From positions 1 to 64,000 of the forward strand of contig JAHFRA010000011.1 in assembly GCA_023259035.1 (NCBI GenBank): DNA of 64,000 nucleotides, read 5' to 3'. The notes below the pieces were generated by a model. It saw only the letters and a program-made list of their open reading frames with translations, was not told where the DNA came from and did no database searches. Below, piece by piece: positions 7,833 to 18,223 of this stretch; the first letter of the stretch is position 1; every line of letters starts with the position of its first letter. The position numbers and the translations under genes were made by a program. The stretch comes from Gallionella sp. (GTDB taxonomy: Bacteria; Pseudomonadota; Gammaproteobacteria; Burkholderiales; Gallionellaceae).

Positions 7833-9509
7833 TTACATTTTGTCCGGCGCGCCGACACCCAGCAGCGCCAAGCCATTGCGCATCACTTGTGCTATCGCGC
7901 AGATCAACGCCAGACGCGCCAGTTTGACCGCTTCATCTTCGACCAGAAAACGTGACGCATTATAGTAGCTATGGAAATCCGCCGCCAAATCCTTCAGATA
8001 GAACGCGATCAGGTGCGGCGCGAGTTCCGTCGCGGCATTCTCGATCACCTGCGGATAGTCGATCAACTGTTGCAGCAGCGCGGTCTCGTATTCGCTGTCC
8101 AGCAGGCTGACATCCGCGTGCAGCAAGGCTTGCCGGTCGCCGCCCCACTGCGCCAGCACCGCGCTGATGCGCGCATGCGCATACTGGATGTAGTACACCG
8201 GGTTGTCGTTGCTCTTCGATTTCGCCAGATCGATGTCGAACACCAGTTGCGAATCGGGATGGCGCGCGGCGAGAAAATAGCGCGTCGCGTCGCAACCCAC
8301 TTCGTCGATCAGATCGCGCAGCGTGACATAGCTGCCGGCGCGCTTGGATATTTTCACCTCCTGGCCGTTGCGCAGCACCGCCACCATCTGGTGCAGCACA
8401 TAATCCGGCCAGCCCTGCGGAATGCCGGCGTCCAGCGCCTGCAACCCCGCCCTTACCCGCGTGATCGTGCTGTGGTGATCCGCGCCCTGCTCGTTGATGA
8501 CGCGCGTAAAGCCGCGCCGCCACTTGTCCAGATGGTAGGCCACGTCCGGCACGAAATAGGTGTAAGTGCCATCGGATTTGCGCATCACCCGATCCTTGTC
8601 GTCGCCAAAAGCGGTAGTACGCAGCCACAGCGCGTCGTCCTGCTCGTAGGTGTGGCCGCTGGCGATCAGCCGTTCGACTGCCTCCTTCACCTTGCCGTCG
8701 GTATACAGCGCGGACTCCAGCGAGAACACATCGAAGTTCACACCGAACGCGCGCAGGTCGAGATCCTGCTCGCGGCGCAGATAGGCCACCGCGAAATGGC
8801 GGATCGCCTCGGCATCGTTCACATCGCTGCAGGCATGCACATGCTGGTCGTCCGCTTCCACGGTCTCTTTCGCCAAGTAGGCCTGCGCGACATCCGCGAT
8901 GTAATCGCCGCGATAGCCCGCTTCCGGCCAGGCAGGATCGTCCGGCGTGATGCCCTTGCAGCGCAACTGCACGGACAGCGTCAGGTTGTCGATCTGCACG
9001 CCCGCATCGTTGTAGTAAAACTCGCGCGTCACAATCCAGCCCGCCGCATGCAGCACATTGCACAGGCAATCGCCGACCGCCGCGCCGCGTCCGTGACCCA
9101 CATGCAGCGGCCCGGTCGGGTTCGCGGAAACGAACTCCACCCCCACCTTGCGCCCCGCGCCGATATGCACATGGCCGTAGCCCGCACCGGCCTGCAACAC
9201 GCCACGCACCACCCCCTGTTTCGCGGCAGTGGTGATGAATATGTTGATGAATCCCGCCCCGGCGATCTCCAGCTTCTCCACAACATTGGATTCCGGCAAC
9301 GCCGCGATCAGCGCCTTGGCAATGTCGCGCGGCGGCTTGCGCAGCAGCTTGGCCAACTGCATCGCCAGATTGCACGCGTAATCGCCATGCGCAGCCAGCT
9401 TGGGGCGCTCAATCAGAATCTCGGTTTCTGCTGCATCGGGAGCAACCTCGCGCAACGCCTGCGCGAACAATTCGGAAAGATGGGATTTGAAATTCAATGC
9501 GACAGACAT
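7833..9509 (-). CDS. argS: Arginyl-tRNA synthetase
   Basis: Class I aminoacyl-tRNA synthetase charging tRNA-Arg, 558 residues, usual length. The N-terminal Add1-like domain recognises the tRNA D-loop. The HIGH-type signature is [12 protein letters not shown] and the KMSKS-equivalent loop is [12 protein letters not shown], the arginine-specific form. The C-terminal anticodon-binding domain ends VGAPDKM. It is the first gene of a minus-strand run argS-SPOR-dsbA-SDR-rquA. Confidence 0.96.
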   Translation of the reverse strand: MSVALNFKSHLSELFAQALREVAPDAAETEILIERPKLAAHGDYACNLAMQLAKLLRKPPRDIAKALIAALPESNVVEKLEIAGAGFINIFITTAAKQGVVRGVLQAGAGYGHVHIGAGRKVGVEFVSANPTGPLHVGHGRGAAVGDCLCNVLHAAGWIVTREFYYNDAGVQIDNLTLSVQLRCKGITPDDPAWPEAGYRGDYIADVAQAYLAKETVEADDQHVHACSDVNDAEAIRHFAVAYLRREQDLDLRAFGVNFDVFSLESALYTDGKVKEAVERLIASGHTYEQDDALWLRTTAFGDDKDRVMRKSDGTYTYFVPDVAYHLDKWRRGFTRVINEQGADHHSTITRVRAGLQALDAGIPQGWPDYVLHQMVAVLRNGQEVKISKRAGSYVTLRDLIDEVGCDATRYFLAARHPDSQLVFDIDLAKSKSNDNPVYYIQYAHARISAVLAQWGGDRQALLHADVSLLDSEYETALLQQLIDYPQVIENAATELAPHLIAFYLKDLAADFHSYYNASRFLVEDEAVKLARLALICAIAQVMRNGLALLGVGAPDKM

Positions 9510-10119
9510 GAAACGGCACCATTAACGTGAAACTCGCGAAGCGATTCGTTTACCCCCTCTCCCTCCGGAGGGGGTTGGGGTGGTGAAAACGGGCAGCGAG
9601 CTTTATTATCAGGGGCGGCGACATCGCCATCCCCGTTTAAAGAGGCGCGGATTATAGCATTTGAGGATTATTCGGTCGCTTATGACTTACCAAGAGGTCA
9701 AATTGAAAATTTGTTTAACGATCGGTTTCGACCCGCCGCTGTCGAATAGATTTGCAATTACGCTGCCCTAAACCTGCTTTTCACCAGGTTCAGCAACCAA
9801 CACCCAAACCTTTCCATAAGGACTGCCCCGTCAAGCTCAATCGGAGTATGACCAGCATTTGCCGATAGCCGCGTCTGGACCTTGGCTCTGGTAAAACCCA
9901 CCGCACTGGCTTTACGCGAGACAAGCTTGATCACAAAGGCTGATGAAATTTCGGGGGAGTTGCGCCATGATTGCGTCCTATCTCATTGCTATCAAATGCT
10001 TTTCTCTAATGCAATCCATTGGAAACGTAAGGGAATTCAGTTCGCACGGCATACATCCATTCGTTTAATGGATTATCTGGGATAATAAGGCAACATTTGT
10101 CTGGCTCAATATATTCGCC
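9510..10119. other. Intergenic region between argS and pyrE, with G/C palindrome
   Basis: Six hundred bases without a supported gene. At 9552-9581 a C-rich/G-rich palindrome (core CCCTCCGGAGGG at 9561-9572, flanks ACCCC/GGGGT) lies just upstream of argS. On the minus strand from about 9975 to 9758 one frame stays open for about 70 codons with protein-like composition but no start codon, possibly a decayed gene. Divergent promoters for argS and pyrE must be here, but I could not assign boxes. Confidence 0.4.
9552..9581. repeat. C/G-rich palindrome upstream of argS
   Basis: A near-perfect palindrome with a 12-bp perfect core (9561-9572). It resembles the short C-rich intergenic palindromes spread through many proteobacterial genomes, and its composition recalls the elements within mpl and metH here, though the sequence is not the same. 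Confidence 0.6.
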
Positions 10120-10767
10120 ATGTCCAATTTCAGACAAGACTTTATCCACTTTGCCGTGCGGCAAAATGTGTTGTGCTTTGGCCAATTTCAAACCAAGGCA
10201 GGGCGTTTGTCGCCGTATTTTTTCAATGCCGGGCTGTTTAACGATGGTGCTGCATTAAGAAGTCTGTCACAGTTTTACGCACAGGCAATTCTCGCCTCAG
10301 AATTGCCCTTTGACATGTTATTCGGACCGGCATACAAGGGCATTCCGCTGGTTGCCGGAACTGCAATTGCGCTGGCCGAGCAGGGTCGCAATGTGCCATA
10401 TTGCTACAATCGCAAGGAGGCCAAAGACCACGGCGAAGGCGGCGCAACAGTGGGTGCAAGGTTGGAAGGTCGCGTGCTGATTATTGATGATGTAATTTCG
10501 GCTGGCACCTCGGTGCGTGAATCAATCGAGATGATCCGCGCGGCCGGGGCGCAACCTTGCGGCGTGGTGATCGCGCTGGATCGCATGGAGCGCGGGCAAG
10601 GCGAGCTTTCCGCCGCGCAGGAGGTGCGGCGCAACTATGGCATTCCGGTGGTGTCTATCGCCACGCTGGATGACCTGCTCGGCTATTTGCAGGGGAAGGC
10701 GGATATGGTGCAAAATCTGGTCGCCGCACAATCTTACCGTGATTATTATGGAGTAAAAAATGACTAA
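10120..10767 (+). CDS. pyrE: Orotate phosphoribosyltransferase
   Basis: Converts orotate and PRPP to OMP in pyrimidine synthesis. The 215-residue protein has the phosphoribosyltransferase signature VLIIDDVISAGTS (PRPP-binding loop), and the catalytic flexible loop starts at YNRKEAKDHGEGG. Length matches the E. coli enzyme (213). The ATG follows a weak Shine-Dalgarno. The downstream DUF4124 gene overlaps by 8 bp, so the two are likely cotranscribed. Confidence 0.95.
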   Translation: MSNFRQDFIHFAVRQNVLCFGQFQTKAGRLSPYFFNAGLFNDGAALRSLSQFYAQAILASELPFDMLFGPAYKGIPLVAGTAIALAEQGRNVPYCYNRKEAKDHGEGGATVGARLEGRVLIIDDVISAGTSVRESIEMIRAAGAQPCGVVIALDRMERGQGELSAAQEVRRNYGIPVVSIATLDDLLGYLQGKADMVQNLVAAQSYRDYYGVKND

Positions 10768-11365
10768 GTTTAAATTGCTTGCAGCATTTATCGTTGGCAT
10801 TGCTTTCAGTTTTCCAGTTGCGGCGAAAATGTTTAAGTGGGTGGATGACAATGGCACCACCCACTATGGCGAGACGATCCCGCCTGAATACGCCAACAAG
10901 GATCGCAGCCAGCTGGAAAAGGGTCGCGTAATCAAAAAAGACGAGGTGCTCACCCCCGAAGAGCGCCGCGCCAAAGAGGCCGCCGATGACAAGAAGCGTG
11001 TGGATGATGGGTTGGCTCTCGATCAAAAGCGCCGCGACAAGGCGCTGGTAAACACCTACAGCAGTGAGAAAGAAATCGATCTGGCGCGCAATCGCAACCT
11101 GCAACAGGTAGATACTCGTGTTAGCGGCATCAGCTCACAACTTAAGATGGTTAATGACAGCTTGCTTGCCTTGCAAAAAGAAGCCGAAGGGCTGAACAAG
11201 GAAGGTAAAAAAGTTCCGCCTTCCTTGCAGGAGGATATTCTGGAAACCAAGGCACGCATAAACAAATTACAGCAAGACCTGGAAAAATCCAACGCCGAAA
11301 AAGCTGCGATGAATGCGCGTTACGATGCCGACAAGGCACGTTACAAGGAGTTGACCGGAAAATAA
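10760..11365 (+). CDS. DUF4124 domain protein with signal peptide and coiled coil
   Basis: Exported 201-residue protein of unknown function. The signal peptide covers about residues 1-22 (LLAAFIVGIAFSFPVAA). It is followed directly by a DUF4124 motif, MFKWVDDNGTTHYGETIPPE, then a long charged helical segment (about 55-201) rich in Lys, Glu and Ala that should form a coiled coil. It overlaps pyrE by 8 bp. Its stop codon abuts the stop codon of the convergent carbonic anhydrase gene with no base between them. Confidence 0.85.
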   Translation: MTKFKLLAAFIVGIAFSFPVAAKMFKWVDDNGTTHYGETIPPEYANKDRSQLEKGRVIKKDEVLTPEERRAKEAADDKKRVDDGLALDQKRRDKALVNTYSSEKEIDLARNRNLQQVDTRVSGISSQLKMVNDSLLALQKEAEGLNKEGKKVPPSLQEDILETKARINKLQQDLEKSNAEKAAMNARYDADKARYKELTGK

Positions 11366-11998
11366 TTATTGCAGTTTTGTAAATTGGCGCGTGGATGTGT
11401 CGTAACCCAGCAACTGCCCGTTTTCGATATCGAAATACCAGCCATGCAACGTCAGCGTGCCCTGTTCGACACGCTCGCGTATCCATGAGAAAGTCATCAA
11501 ATTATTCAGCGAAACCAGTATCGCCTGCTGCTCGCAGGCGCGATGGCGCACTTGGTTGTCGGCACCCGCCAGTTCCCGTTCTACCTGCTCACGTGCGGCA
11601 TCGACTATCCCCATCCATTCGGCAATGAATGAATCGTCTCTGGTCACGCCGCCTTCCAACAGGGCGTGAATGCCGCCGCACTGCGCGTGTCCGAGCACGA
11701 TGATGTTCCCCACCCCCAAATTACGCACGCCAAATTCCAGTGCGGCACTGGTACCGTGATAATGGCCCTGGTTTTCGGCGGGCGGAACCAGATTGGCGAC
11801 ATTGCGAATGACAAACAGGTCGCCCGGCGCGCAATCCAGTATCAATGCCGGATCGACGCGCGCATCGCAACAGGCAACCACCAGGGTTCTGGGCGTTTGG
11901 CCCTGCTCGATCAATTCACGGAACAGCGCATCGTCCTTGGCGAAATGCTTTTCGCGGAAACGTGAAAATCCTTCGATAAGCTGCTTGGGCGAACTCAT
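11366..11998 (-). CDS. can: Beta-class carbonic anhydrase
   Basis: Interconverts CO2 and bicarbonate. The 210-residue protein carries the beta-class zinc site: Cys43 in CCDARVDP with the Asp45/Arg47 dyad, and His104 and Cys107 in GHAQCGG. It is like E. coli Can/CynT rather than alpha or gamma enzymes. It overlaps purC by 4 bp (ATGA) and is third in a purE-purC-can run, so it is likely translated with the purine genes; bicarbonate is used by PurK and carbamoyl-phosphate synthase. Confidence 0.95.
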   Translation of the reverse strand: MSSPKQLIEGFSRFREKHFAKDDALFRELIEQGQTPRTLVVACCDARVDPALILDCAPGDLFVIRNVANLVPPAENQGHYHGTSAALEFGVRNLGVGNIIVLGHAQCGGIHALLEGGVTRDDSFIAEWMGIVDAAREQVERELAGADNQVRHRACEQQAILVSLNNLMTFSWIRERVEQGTLTLHGWYFDIENGQLLGYDTSTRQFTKLQ

Positions 11999-12879
11999 GT
12001 CCCTATCAGGTGTTGCGCTGCTTCGCGATATTTATCAGCGGTTTTTTGCAGCACCTCTTGCGGAATATGCGGCGCGGGCGGTTGTTTGTTCCAGCCCGAT
12101 GATTCCAGCCAGTCGCGCACAAACTGCTTGTCGAAGCTGGGCGGGTTGCTGCCGACGCGATATTGATCGGCCGGCCAGAAACGCGAAGAATCCGGCGTAA
12201 GCGCCTCGTCGATCAAATACAGCTTGCCCGCTTCGTCCACACCGAATTCGAATTTGGTGTCGGCGATGATGATGCCTTTGCCTGCCGCATAATTCGCCGC
12301 TTCGGTATAGAGCGCCAACGTCGCATCGCGCACTTCATTCGCGCGCGATTTTCCGAGCAATTCAACAGCTTGCGCGAAGGAAATATTTTCATCGTGATCG
12401 CCCACCGCAGCCTTGGTGGACGGCGTGAACAGCGGCTGCGGCAACTTCTGCGCCTCCTGCAATCCGGCGGGCAATTTAATCCCGCACACCGCCCCGGTCT
12501 TTTGATAATCCTTCCAGCCGGAACCGACCAGATAGCCGCGCACAATCGCCTCGATCGGCAATGGCTTGAGCTTCATCGTAACGAAAGCGCGACCCTTCAC
12601 CTGGGCTTGTTCCTGCTCACCCTTGACCACCGACTCGGGCGCGATGCCGGTCAGGTGATTCGGAATAACATGCCGCAGTTTGTTGAACCAGAAATTTGAC
12701 ACTCGGGTCAGCACTTCGCCCTTGCCCGGAATCGGGTCTGGCAAAATCACATCGAACGCCGACAGCCTGTCAGTCTGCACAATCAGTAAATGTTGGTCGC
12801 CTACCGCATAGAGGTCGCGCACCTTGCCGCGATGCAGCAGCGGCAAGCTGGTCAGATTGGATTGATGTAATACAGTCAT
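11995..12879 (-). CDS. purC: SAICAR synthase (phosphoribosylaminoimidazole-succinocarboxamide synthase)
   Basis: ATP-dependent ligation of aspartate to CAIR in purine synthesis. The 294-residue protein is the longer form common in Betaproteobacteria. It starts [20 protein letters not shown] and includes GKVRDLY and the signature [20 protein letters not shown]. The open frame extends upstream to 13230, but that part only shadows purE, so the ATG at 12879 is chosen. It lies between purE (35 bp upstream) and can (4-bp overlap). Confidence 0.95.
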   Translation of the reverse strand: MTVLHQSNLTSLPLLHRGKVRDLYAVGDQHLLIVQTDRLSAFDVILPDPIPGKGEVLTRVSNFWFNKLRHVIPNHLTGIAPESVVKGEQEQAQVKGRAFVTMKLKPLPIEAIVRGYLVGSGWKDYQKTGAVCGIKLPAGLQEAQKLPQPLFTPSTKAAVGDHDENISFAQAVELLGKSRANEVRDATLALYTEAANYAAGKGIIIADTKFEFGVDEAGKLYLIDEALTPDSSRFWPADQYRVGSNPPSFDKQFVRDWLESSGWNKQPPAPHIPQEVLQKTADKYREAAQHLIGT

Positions 12880-12914
12880 TGGGTTTCCCTGGTCGGTAGC
12901 GGCACGGCGCGCCG

Positions 12915-13409
12915 CTACGATAAAACCGGCAACGTGGTTGCCGCAATCTGCGCCGCCTGTTGCTTGCGATAATCGCTCAAACGTTGTGCCAGTTGCGCAT
13001 CGTGCAACGCCAGCATCGCAACAGCGAACAATCCCGCATTTGCCGCGCCCGCCTCGCCAATCGCGAATGTCGCCACCGGCACGCCTTTGGGCATTTGCAC
13101 GGTGGACAACAGCGAGTCCATTCCCTTCAGATATTTGGAAGGAATTGGCACACCCAGCACCGGCAGCGTGGTTTTGCCGGCAACTACTCCGGCCAGATGC
13201 GCGGCTCCACCGGCGCCGGCGATGAAACACTGCACGCCTTGCGCGCTGACTTCCTTGATATAGTCGAGCAACAGATCAGGTGAGCGGTGCGCGGAAATTA
13301 CCCGCGCATCAAACGCCACGCCGAAATCCTGCAGCTGCCGCGCGGCCTGCTGCATGATTTCCCAGTCATTTGCGCTACCCATGATGATGGAAACCAACGG
13401 CTTGCTCAT
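12915..13409 (-). CDS. purE: N5-CAIR mutase PurE
   Basis: Moves the carboxylate of N5-CAIR to carbon in purine synthesis. The 164-residue protein has the family motifs [22 protein letters not shown] and [17 protein letters not shown]. The opening loop reads GSANDWEIM where GSxSDW is usual, a mild variation. The ATG at 13409 is preferred because TGGAGG sits 5 bp before it; a TTG at 13421 lies inside that site. The Shine-Dalgarno belongs to the end of an inverted-repeat element (13409-13554). The partner purK is not in the window. Confidence 0.94.
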   Translation of the reverse strand: MSKPLVSIIMGSANDWEIMQQAARQLQDFGVAFDARVISAHRSPDLLLDYIKEVSAQGVQCFIAGAGGAAHLAGVVAGKTTLPVLGVPIPSKYLKGMDSLLSTVQMPKGVPVATFAIGEAGAANAGLFAVAMLALHDAQLAQRLSDYRKQQAAQIAATTLPVLS

Positions 13410-13554
13410 GAAAACCTCCAATAACCTACTGCGCGTCCGATCTGCGGCGTTGCGTACTCGCTCGCCGCATCGCCTACCTTGATGGTATGTCTCGTTGCTC
13501 GCCGCGCCGCGCCTTGCAGCTCGACCTGCTCGCTACGGTTTTTGGAGGTTTTCA
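13409..13554. repeat. 146-bp inverted-repeat element ending in the purE Shine-Dalgarno
   Basis: Perfect 13-bp inverted termini (13409-13421 and 13542-13554, outer sequence TGAAAACCTCCAA) enclose about 120 bp of GC-rich sequence containing CTGCAAGGCGCG and GCAACGCCGCAGAT on the minus strand. The element fills nearly the whole space between fbp and purE. A related copy lies at 53466-53605 before mnmG with matching internal blocks in the same order. Confidence 0.8.
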
Positions 13555-13558
13555 AAAC

Positions 13559-14560
13559 TTATATCTCCTTGTGGTAGCGGACAATACGCTCAACTTCATT
13601 CTTCGAGCCGAGAATCACCGGCACACGTTGGTGCAGGCCGGAGGGCTTGATATCCATGATGCGCTCATATCCGGTGGAAGACATGCCGCCCGCCTGCTCG
13701 ACGATGAATGACATCGGATTGGCTTCGTACAGCAAACGCAGCTTGCCCGCTTTGGAGGGGTCTTTAGTGTCCTTGGGATACATGAATACGCCGCCACGGA
13801 TCAAAATACGATGTACTTCCGCAACCATCGAGGCGACCCAGCGCATATTAAATGCTGTGCCGCGCGGGCCGTTCTTGCCGGCGACACATTCCTCGACATA
13901 GCGTTGTACGGGCTTTTCCCAGAACTGCTCATTGGATGAGTTAATGGCAAACTCGCGCGTGTCTTCGGAAATTCTCATGTCCGGATGAGTCAGTATGAAT
14001 TCGCCAATATCGTTGTCCAGTGTAAAGCCGTTCACGCCATGCCCGGAAGTAATCACCAGCATGGTTGCCGGGCCATACAGCGCGTAGCCCGCGCAAACCT
14101 GCGTGGTACCCGGCTGCAGAAAGTCTGCCGCAACCGGATTCTCGACCCCCTGCGGCGCACGCAGAATTGAGAAAATCGTACCCACCGAAATATTCACATC
14201 GATGTTGGAAGATCCATCCAGCGGATCAAACACCACAAGATATTTACCCTTGGGGTATCTGGCCGGAATAGGGTATATATCCTCCATTTCTTCGGAGGCC
14301 ATCGCGGCTAGGTGGCCCGCCCACTCGGTAGCCTTGATAAAAATCTCGTTGGTAATGATGTCCAGTTTTTTCTGCGTCTCACCCTGTACATTTTCGCTGC
14401 CCGCGCTACCCAATACGCCAATCAGCGCACCTTTGTTCACGTCGTGAGAAATCTGCTTGCAGGCGATCACGATGTCACTAACCAAACCGGTGAAATCGCC
14501 CGTTGCGCCGGGGATTGCGCGTTGCTCTTCAATAATAAATTGAATCAAGCTCTTGCTCAT
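13559..14560 (-). CDS. fbp: Fructose-1,6-bisphosphatase class I
   Basis: Hydrolyses fructose 1,6-bisphosphate to fructose 6-phosphate in gluconeogenesis or the Calvin cycle. The 333-residue protein matches the class I length and holds the metal/phosphate motif [13 protein letters not shown] near residue 112 and the C-terminal signature [21 protein letters not shown]. It stands alone on the minus strand; a 146-bp repeat separates it from purE. Confidence 0.95.
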   Translation of the reverse strand: MSKSLIQFIIEEQRAIPGATGDFTGLVSDIVIACKQISHDVNKGALIGVLGSAGSENVQGETQKKLDIITNEIFIKATEWAGHLAAMASEEMEDIYPIPARYPKGKYLVVFDPLDGSSNIDVNISVGTIFSILRAPQGVENPVAADFLQPGTTQVCAGYALYGPATMLVITSGHGVNGFTLDNDIGEFILTHPDMRISEDTREFAINSSNEQFWEKPVQRYVEECVAGKNGPRGTAFNMRWVASMVAEVHRILIRGGVFMYPKDTKDPSKAGKLRLLYEANPMSFIVEQAGGMSSTGYERIMDIKPSGLHQRVPVILGSKNEVERIVRYHKEI

Positions 14561-14729
14561 ACTTATTCCTCACATTAAATTCTTCAGTTGCGCGATTTTA
14601 CCGCTTTCCCGCCCTGTTCTCTACGACTATTTAGTCCAATAAGCGAAGGAGGATTTTTGAACGATCATGTCCAGACGCCCACGTACAAAATCATGACCGT
14701 TCCTTATGGGTCGTTTTCAGCCTCCGGCA

Positions 14730-15119
14730 TCAGGCGATATCGCCATCCACATAGAACCACCGCTTCGCCTCGCACACAAAGCTGCTGATTTCATGCAAGC
14801 GATGTGCGCGGCCACTCACTTTGTAGCGTGCCACGAATTCCACTACAGCATGATCTTGATTTGGCTGTTCATGGCGCACCACTTCCAAGCCCAGCCATTT
14901 GCTGCGCGGTTCGCTCGCCAGTTCAAGGGAAGCAGGACGTGTGCTGCGATGCCATGTCGCCAGCAGATAATCTTCACGACCGAGTGTGTAGGCGGTGTAG
15001 CGCGAACGCATCAGGGTTTCGGCGGTGGGAGCAGCTTCGCCGCCGTGCAGATAACGACCGCAGCAGTCGGTGTATTTTTCGTTGCTGCCGCATGGGCAAA
15101 GAATGGTCTGTTTATCCAT
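14730..15119 (-). CDS. YchJ family protein with SEC-C zinc motif
   Basis: A 129-residue protein of the YchJ (UPF0225) family, function unproven. The N-terminus MDKQTILCPCGSNEKYTDCC is a SEC-C-type zinc motif (CxC...CC). The following domain has an NTF2-like fold with LMRSRYTAYTLG and WLGLEVV. The ATG at 15119 is preferred over an upstream in-frame start, since the family begins just before the cysteine motif and an AAGG lies about 9 bp upstream. No operon partner is clear. Confidence 0.85.
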   Translation of the reverse strand: MDKQTILCPCGSNEKYTDCCGRYLHGGEAAPTAETLMRSRYTAYTLGREDYLLATWHRSTRPASLELASEPRSKWLGLEVVRHEQPNQDHAVVEFVARYKVSGRAHRLHEISSFVCEAKRWFYVDGDIA

Positions 15120-15220
15120 CAGTTGTCGCCTTAAAATCCGGGCCGCCAAAATCCAGTCAAATTAAATCGCCGGGTGTTGGACACAGGTCTTGTCCGGGGT
15201 AATGTAGCCCGGCATGACGA

Positions 15221-16228
15221 TCACGCCATCCACAGCGGTGGCTCATCCATCAGCGCGATCTGTTCGCGCAGTTCGAGGATGCGATCCTGCCAATAGCGTT
15301 GGGTGTTGAACCACGGGAACGCTCGCTTGAAAGCAGGATCGTCCCAGCGCTGCGCGAGCCACGCCGCATAATGGATCAGGCGCAGGGTGCGTAGCGCCTC
15401 GACCAGGTGCAATTCGCGTTCGTCAAAGTCGTAAAAATCTTCATAGCCCGCCAGCACGTCAGCCATCTGCCGCACCATGTCGGCGCGTTCGCCCGACAGT
15501 AACATCCACAAGTCCTGCACCGCCGGCCCCATGCGGCTGTCGTCAAAATCCACGAAGTGCGGGCCGTCGTCCGTCCACAGTACGTTGCCTGCGTGACAGT
15601 CGCCGTGCAGGCGCAACGACCGCACATCACCCGCGCGCGCGAAGCAATGACGCGCACCATCCAGCGCCTGCTCCGCCACGCTGCGATAGGCTGCATCAAG
15701 ATCAGCCGGAATGAAATCATTGGCTAACAAATAATCGCGTGGCGTGACGCCAAATGTTTCGGTATTCAGTTCGGGACGATGCTGAAACGGCTTGAGTGCG
15801 CTGACGGCGTGGATGCGCCCGAGAAAGCGCCCCATCCATTCCAGCGTGTGGCGATCTTCCAGTTCTGGCGCACGGCCGCCGTGTTTGGTGAAAACCGCGA
15901 AGCGGAATCCCTCAAAACTATGCAGCGTTTTCCCATCCAGCACCAGCGCGGGCACGACAGGAATTTCGCGCTCGCCCAGCTCCTGCACGAAGGCGTGTTC
16001 TTCGAGTATCGCGGCATCCGTCCAACGTCCGGGACGATAGAATTTCGCCACCAGCGGCGCGCCCTCCTCCATGCTGATTTGGTAGACGCGGTTCTCGTAG
16101 CTGTTGAGGGCCAGCAGGCGGCCATCGCTGCGGAAGCCCACGCTTTCCAGCGCATTCAACACGCAATCCGGGGTGAGCGTAGAAAAATCTTGCGGGGATG
16201 TTGTGCTATCCGTTTTTAACACTGCCAA
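15221..16228 (-). CDS. srkA: Stress response Ser/Thr protein kinase SrkA (YihE)
   Basis: Aminoglycoside-phosphotransferase-fold protein kinase, 335 residues (E. coli YihE is 328). It has the catalytic loop LRLHGDCHAGNVLW and the metal-binding VDFDDSRMGPAVQDLW. The N-lobe starts LTPDCVLNALESVGF and SYENRVYQI. In E. coli SrkA counters stress-induced death; here the target is unknown. It is transcribed alone, divergent from hemC. Confidence 0.9.
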   Translation of the reverse strand: MAVLKTDSTTSPQDFSTLTPDCVLNALESVGFRSDGRLLALNSYENRVYQISMEEGAPLVAKFYRPGRWTDAAILEEHAFVQELGEREIPVVPALVLDGKTLHSFEGFRFAVFTKHGGRAPELEDRHTLEWMGRFLGRIHAVSALKPFQHRPELNTETFGVTPRDYLLANDFIPADLDAAYRSVAEQALDGARHCFARAGDVRSLRLHGDCHAGNVLWTDDGPHFVDFDDSRMGPAVQDLWMLLSGERADMVRQMADVLAGYEDFYDFDERELHLVEALRTLRLIHYAAWLAQRWDDPAFKRAFPWFNTQRYWQDRILELREQIALMDEPPLWMA

Positions 16229-16408
16229 TTACTCAAAATAAGATTCCCTCCGGTTTTCGTCTTCCAACGAGTGGATTTCATGCTACCAGTTTTTCATCTT
16301 GTTTGGCGTCGACCCAGTCCCGCATTGCCTCGGCTCGCCAGAAACGCAAAAATCGCGGCGCGCCTCATGTTAGAATGCGCCGCATATTTTCAATAAATTT
16401 TAGAGAAA

Positions 16409-17377
16409 TTGATGAACCAGGCACCCTCAACACCACCAACACAATCCTCAGCTTTCCCGGCGCGTTTGGTGATTGCTTCGCGCGAAAGCGCGTTGGCCAT
16501 GTGGCAAGCCGAACATGTCCGCGACAGGCTGCGCGCTTTATATCCGCAAACCTCCGTCAGCATCTTGGGCATGACCACCCAGGGCGACCAGATTCTTGAC
16601 GTGACGCTGTCGAAAATCGGCGGCAAAGGCCTGTTTGTAAAAGAGCTGGAAACCGCGCTGGAAGATGGCCGCGCCGACCTTGCCGTGCATTCGCTGAAGG
16701 ATGTGCCGATGAACATGCCGGAAGGTTTTGTGCTGGCCGCCATCGGGGAACGCGAAGATCCGCATGATGCGTTCGTCTCAAACCAATATGACAATCTGGC
16801 CGCATTGCCAGCAGGCAGTGTGGTGGGCACCTCCAGCCTGCGCCGCGAAAGCCAGTTGCGCGCGCGCTTCCCGCACCTGAAGATCGAGCCGCTGCGCGGC
16901 AATGTGCAGACCCGTTTGCGCAAGCTGGACGAGGGTCAGTATGCCGCCATCATTCTCGCCGCTGCCGGGCTGAAACGGCTGGGACTGGGCGGGCGCATCC
17001 GTGCGCTGATCACCAGCGACGATAGCCTGCCCGCAGTCGGCCAGGGCGCGCTGGGTATCGAATGCCGCGCCGACCGCGCCGAGGTAATCGCCCTGCTGCA
17101 ACCGCTTCATCATGCCGATACCGCCGCCTGCGTATTGGCGGAGCGCGCCATGAGCCGCGCCTTGGCGGGCAGTTGCCAAGTGCCGCTGGGCGGTTTTGCC
17201 GAGGTGATAAACGGCAAACTGCGGATGCGCGGCTTTGTTGCCAGCCCGGATGGGCAGCGCATGGTGCGCGACGAATTGTTCGGCAATATCGCCGAACCGG
17301 AAGCGCTGGGCAATCGGGTGGCCGACGCGTTACGCGCGCAGGGCGCAGATGAGATTCTCGCTGCCCTGAATGGCTGA
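16409..17377 (+). CDS. hemC: Hydroxymethylbilane synthase (porphobilinogen deaminase)
   Basis: Joins four porphobilinogens into hydroxymethylbilane in tetrapyrrole synthesis. The 322-residue protein opens with [17 protein letters not shown]. It has the porphyrin-chain-binding [17 protein letters not shown] and the dipyrromethane-cofactor cysteine Cys256 in [13 protein letters not shown]. It is the first gene of hemC-hemD-hemX-hemY; hemD overlaps by 8 bp. A possible -10 box (TAGAAT, 16371-16376) precedes it without a clear -35. Confidence 0.96.
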   Translation: MMNQAPSTPPTQSSAFPARLVIASRESALAMWQAEHVRDRLRALYPQTSVSILGMTTQGDQILDVTLSKIGGKGLFVKELETALEDGRADLAVHSLKDVPMNMPEGFVLAAIGEREDPHDAFVSNQYDNLAALPAGSVVGTSSLRRESQLRARFPHLKIEPLRGNVQTRLRKLDEGQYAAIILAAAGLKRLGLGGRIRALITSDDSLPAVGQGALGIECRADRAEVIALLQPLHHADTAACVLAERAMSRALAGSCQVPLGGFAEVINGKLRMRGFVASPDGQRMVRDELFGNIAEPEALGNRVADALRAQGADEILAALNG

Positions 17378-18164
17378 TCAACCGCTTACCGGATTAAAAA
17401 TCGCCGTCACGCGGCCGCGTGAGCAGGCTGCGCAACTGGCGCGGCATATTGAGCAGGCAGGCGGTATTCCGCTGCTGTTCCCGCTGCTGGACATCGCGGC
17501 GGCGCAGGATACCCAAACGCTGTACGAACAAATTTCCCGCCTCACCCAATTTAATCTTGCCGTCTTCATCAGCCCGAATGCCGTGCAATACGGCATGGCG
17601 GCGATCCGCGCTGCGGGTGCTTTGCCGCCTGCACTGAAAATTGCCACGATCGGACAGGGCAGCGCGAAAACGTTGCGTGAGTTGGGCGTCGCCAATATCA
17701 TCGCACCCGCCAAACGATTCGACAGCGAAGGCCTGCTGGCCTTGCCGGAATTGCAAAATGTCAGCGGATGGCGCGTAATGATTTTTCGCGGCGATGGCGG
17801 GCGCGAACTGCTGGGTGACACGCTCAAGGCACGCGGAGCGACGGTGGAATACGCCGCTTGCTACCAACGCAGCAAGCCGCAGCTGGATGCGAGCCTGTTG
17901 GCGGCGTCTGCACCGGATGCGATTACCGTTACCAGCAGCGAGGCATTAAGTCATTTGTGGCAAATGCTCGGCGAAAGCGCCCGAACCGTATTGCGCGACA
18001 CGCCGTTGTTCGTGCCACATGGGCGCATCGCTGAGCTGGCGCGCCAACAAGGCTGGCGGTCAGTGCAATTGACTGGCGCGGGAGATGACGGATTGCTGTC
18101 GGCTTTGATAGCATGGGCGGGCCAGGATTTTTGTGTGCCGCATGGCGGCCCAACTCAAATATAA
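17370..18164 (+). CDS. hemD: Uroporphyrinogen-III synthase
   Basis: Closes and inverts ring D of hydroxymethylbilane to give uroporphyrinogen III. The 264-residue protein is poorly conserved, as usual for the family, but has [20 protein letters not shown] at the start and [11 protein letters not shown] and TSSEALSHL in the two lobes. Position directly after hemC with an 8-bp overlap strongly supports the call. Confidence 0.92.
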   Translation: MADQPLTGLKIAVTRPREQAAQLARHIEQAGGIPLLFPLLDIAAAQDTQTLYEQISRLTQFNLAVFISPNAVQYGMAAIRAAGALPPALKIATIGQGSAKTLRELGVANIIAPAKRFDSEGLLALPELQNVSGWRVMIFRGDGGRELLGDTLKARGATVEYAACYQRSKPQLDASLLAASAPDAITVTSSEALSHLWQMLGESARTVLRDTPLFVPHGRIAELARQQGWRSVQLTGAGDDGLLSALIAWAGQDFCVPHGGPTQI

Positions 18165-18223
18165 ATCGCGGCTACGCCGCGCTACATTCTGCCCCCTGTC
18201 TTCTGTTGCCTGAAAGGTATTGA

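Noticed and set aside
7971-9530. Very long plus-strand open frame of 519 codons opposite argS
   Set aside because: It mirrors argS, whose motifs are unambiguous; high GC removes stops on the opposite strand. The same explains the 720-codon frame opposite metH (33440-35602) and the 615-codon frame opposite cysI (40469-42316).
11995-13230. Long 411-codon form of PurC
   Set aside because: The first 117 codons run through purE and its spacer out of frame and look like shadow sequence; the family start is at 12879.
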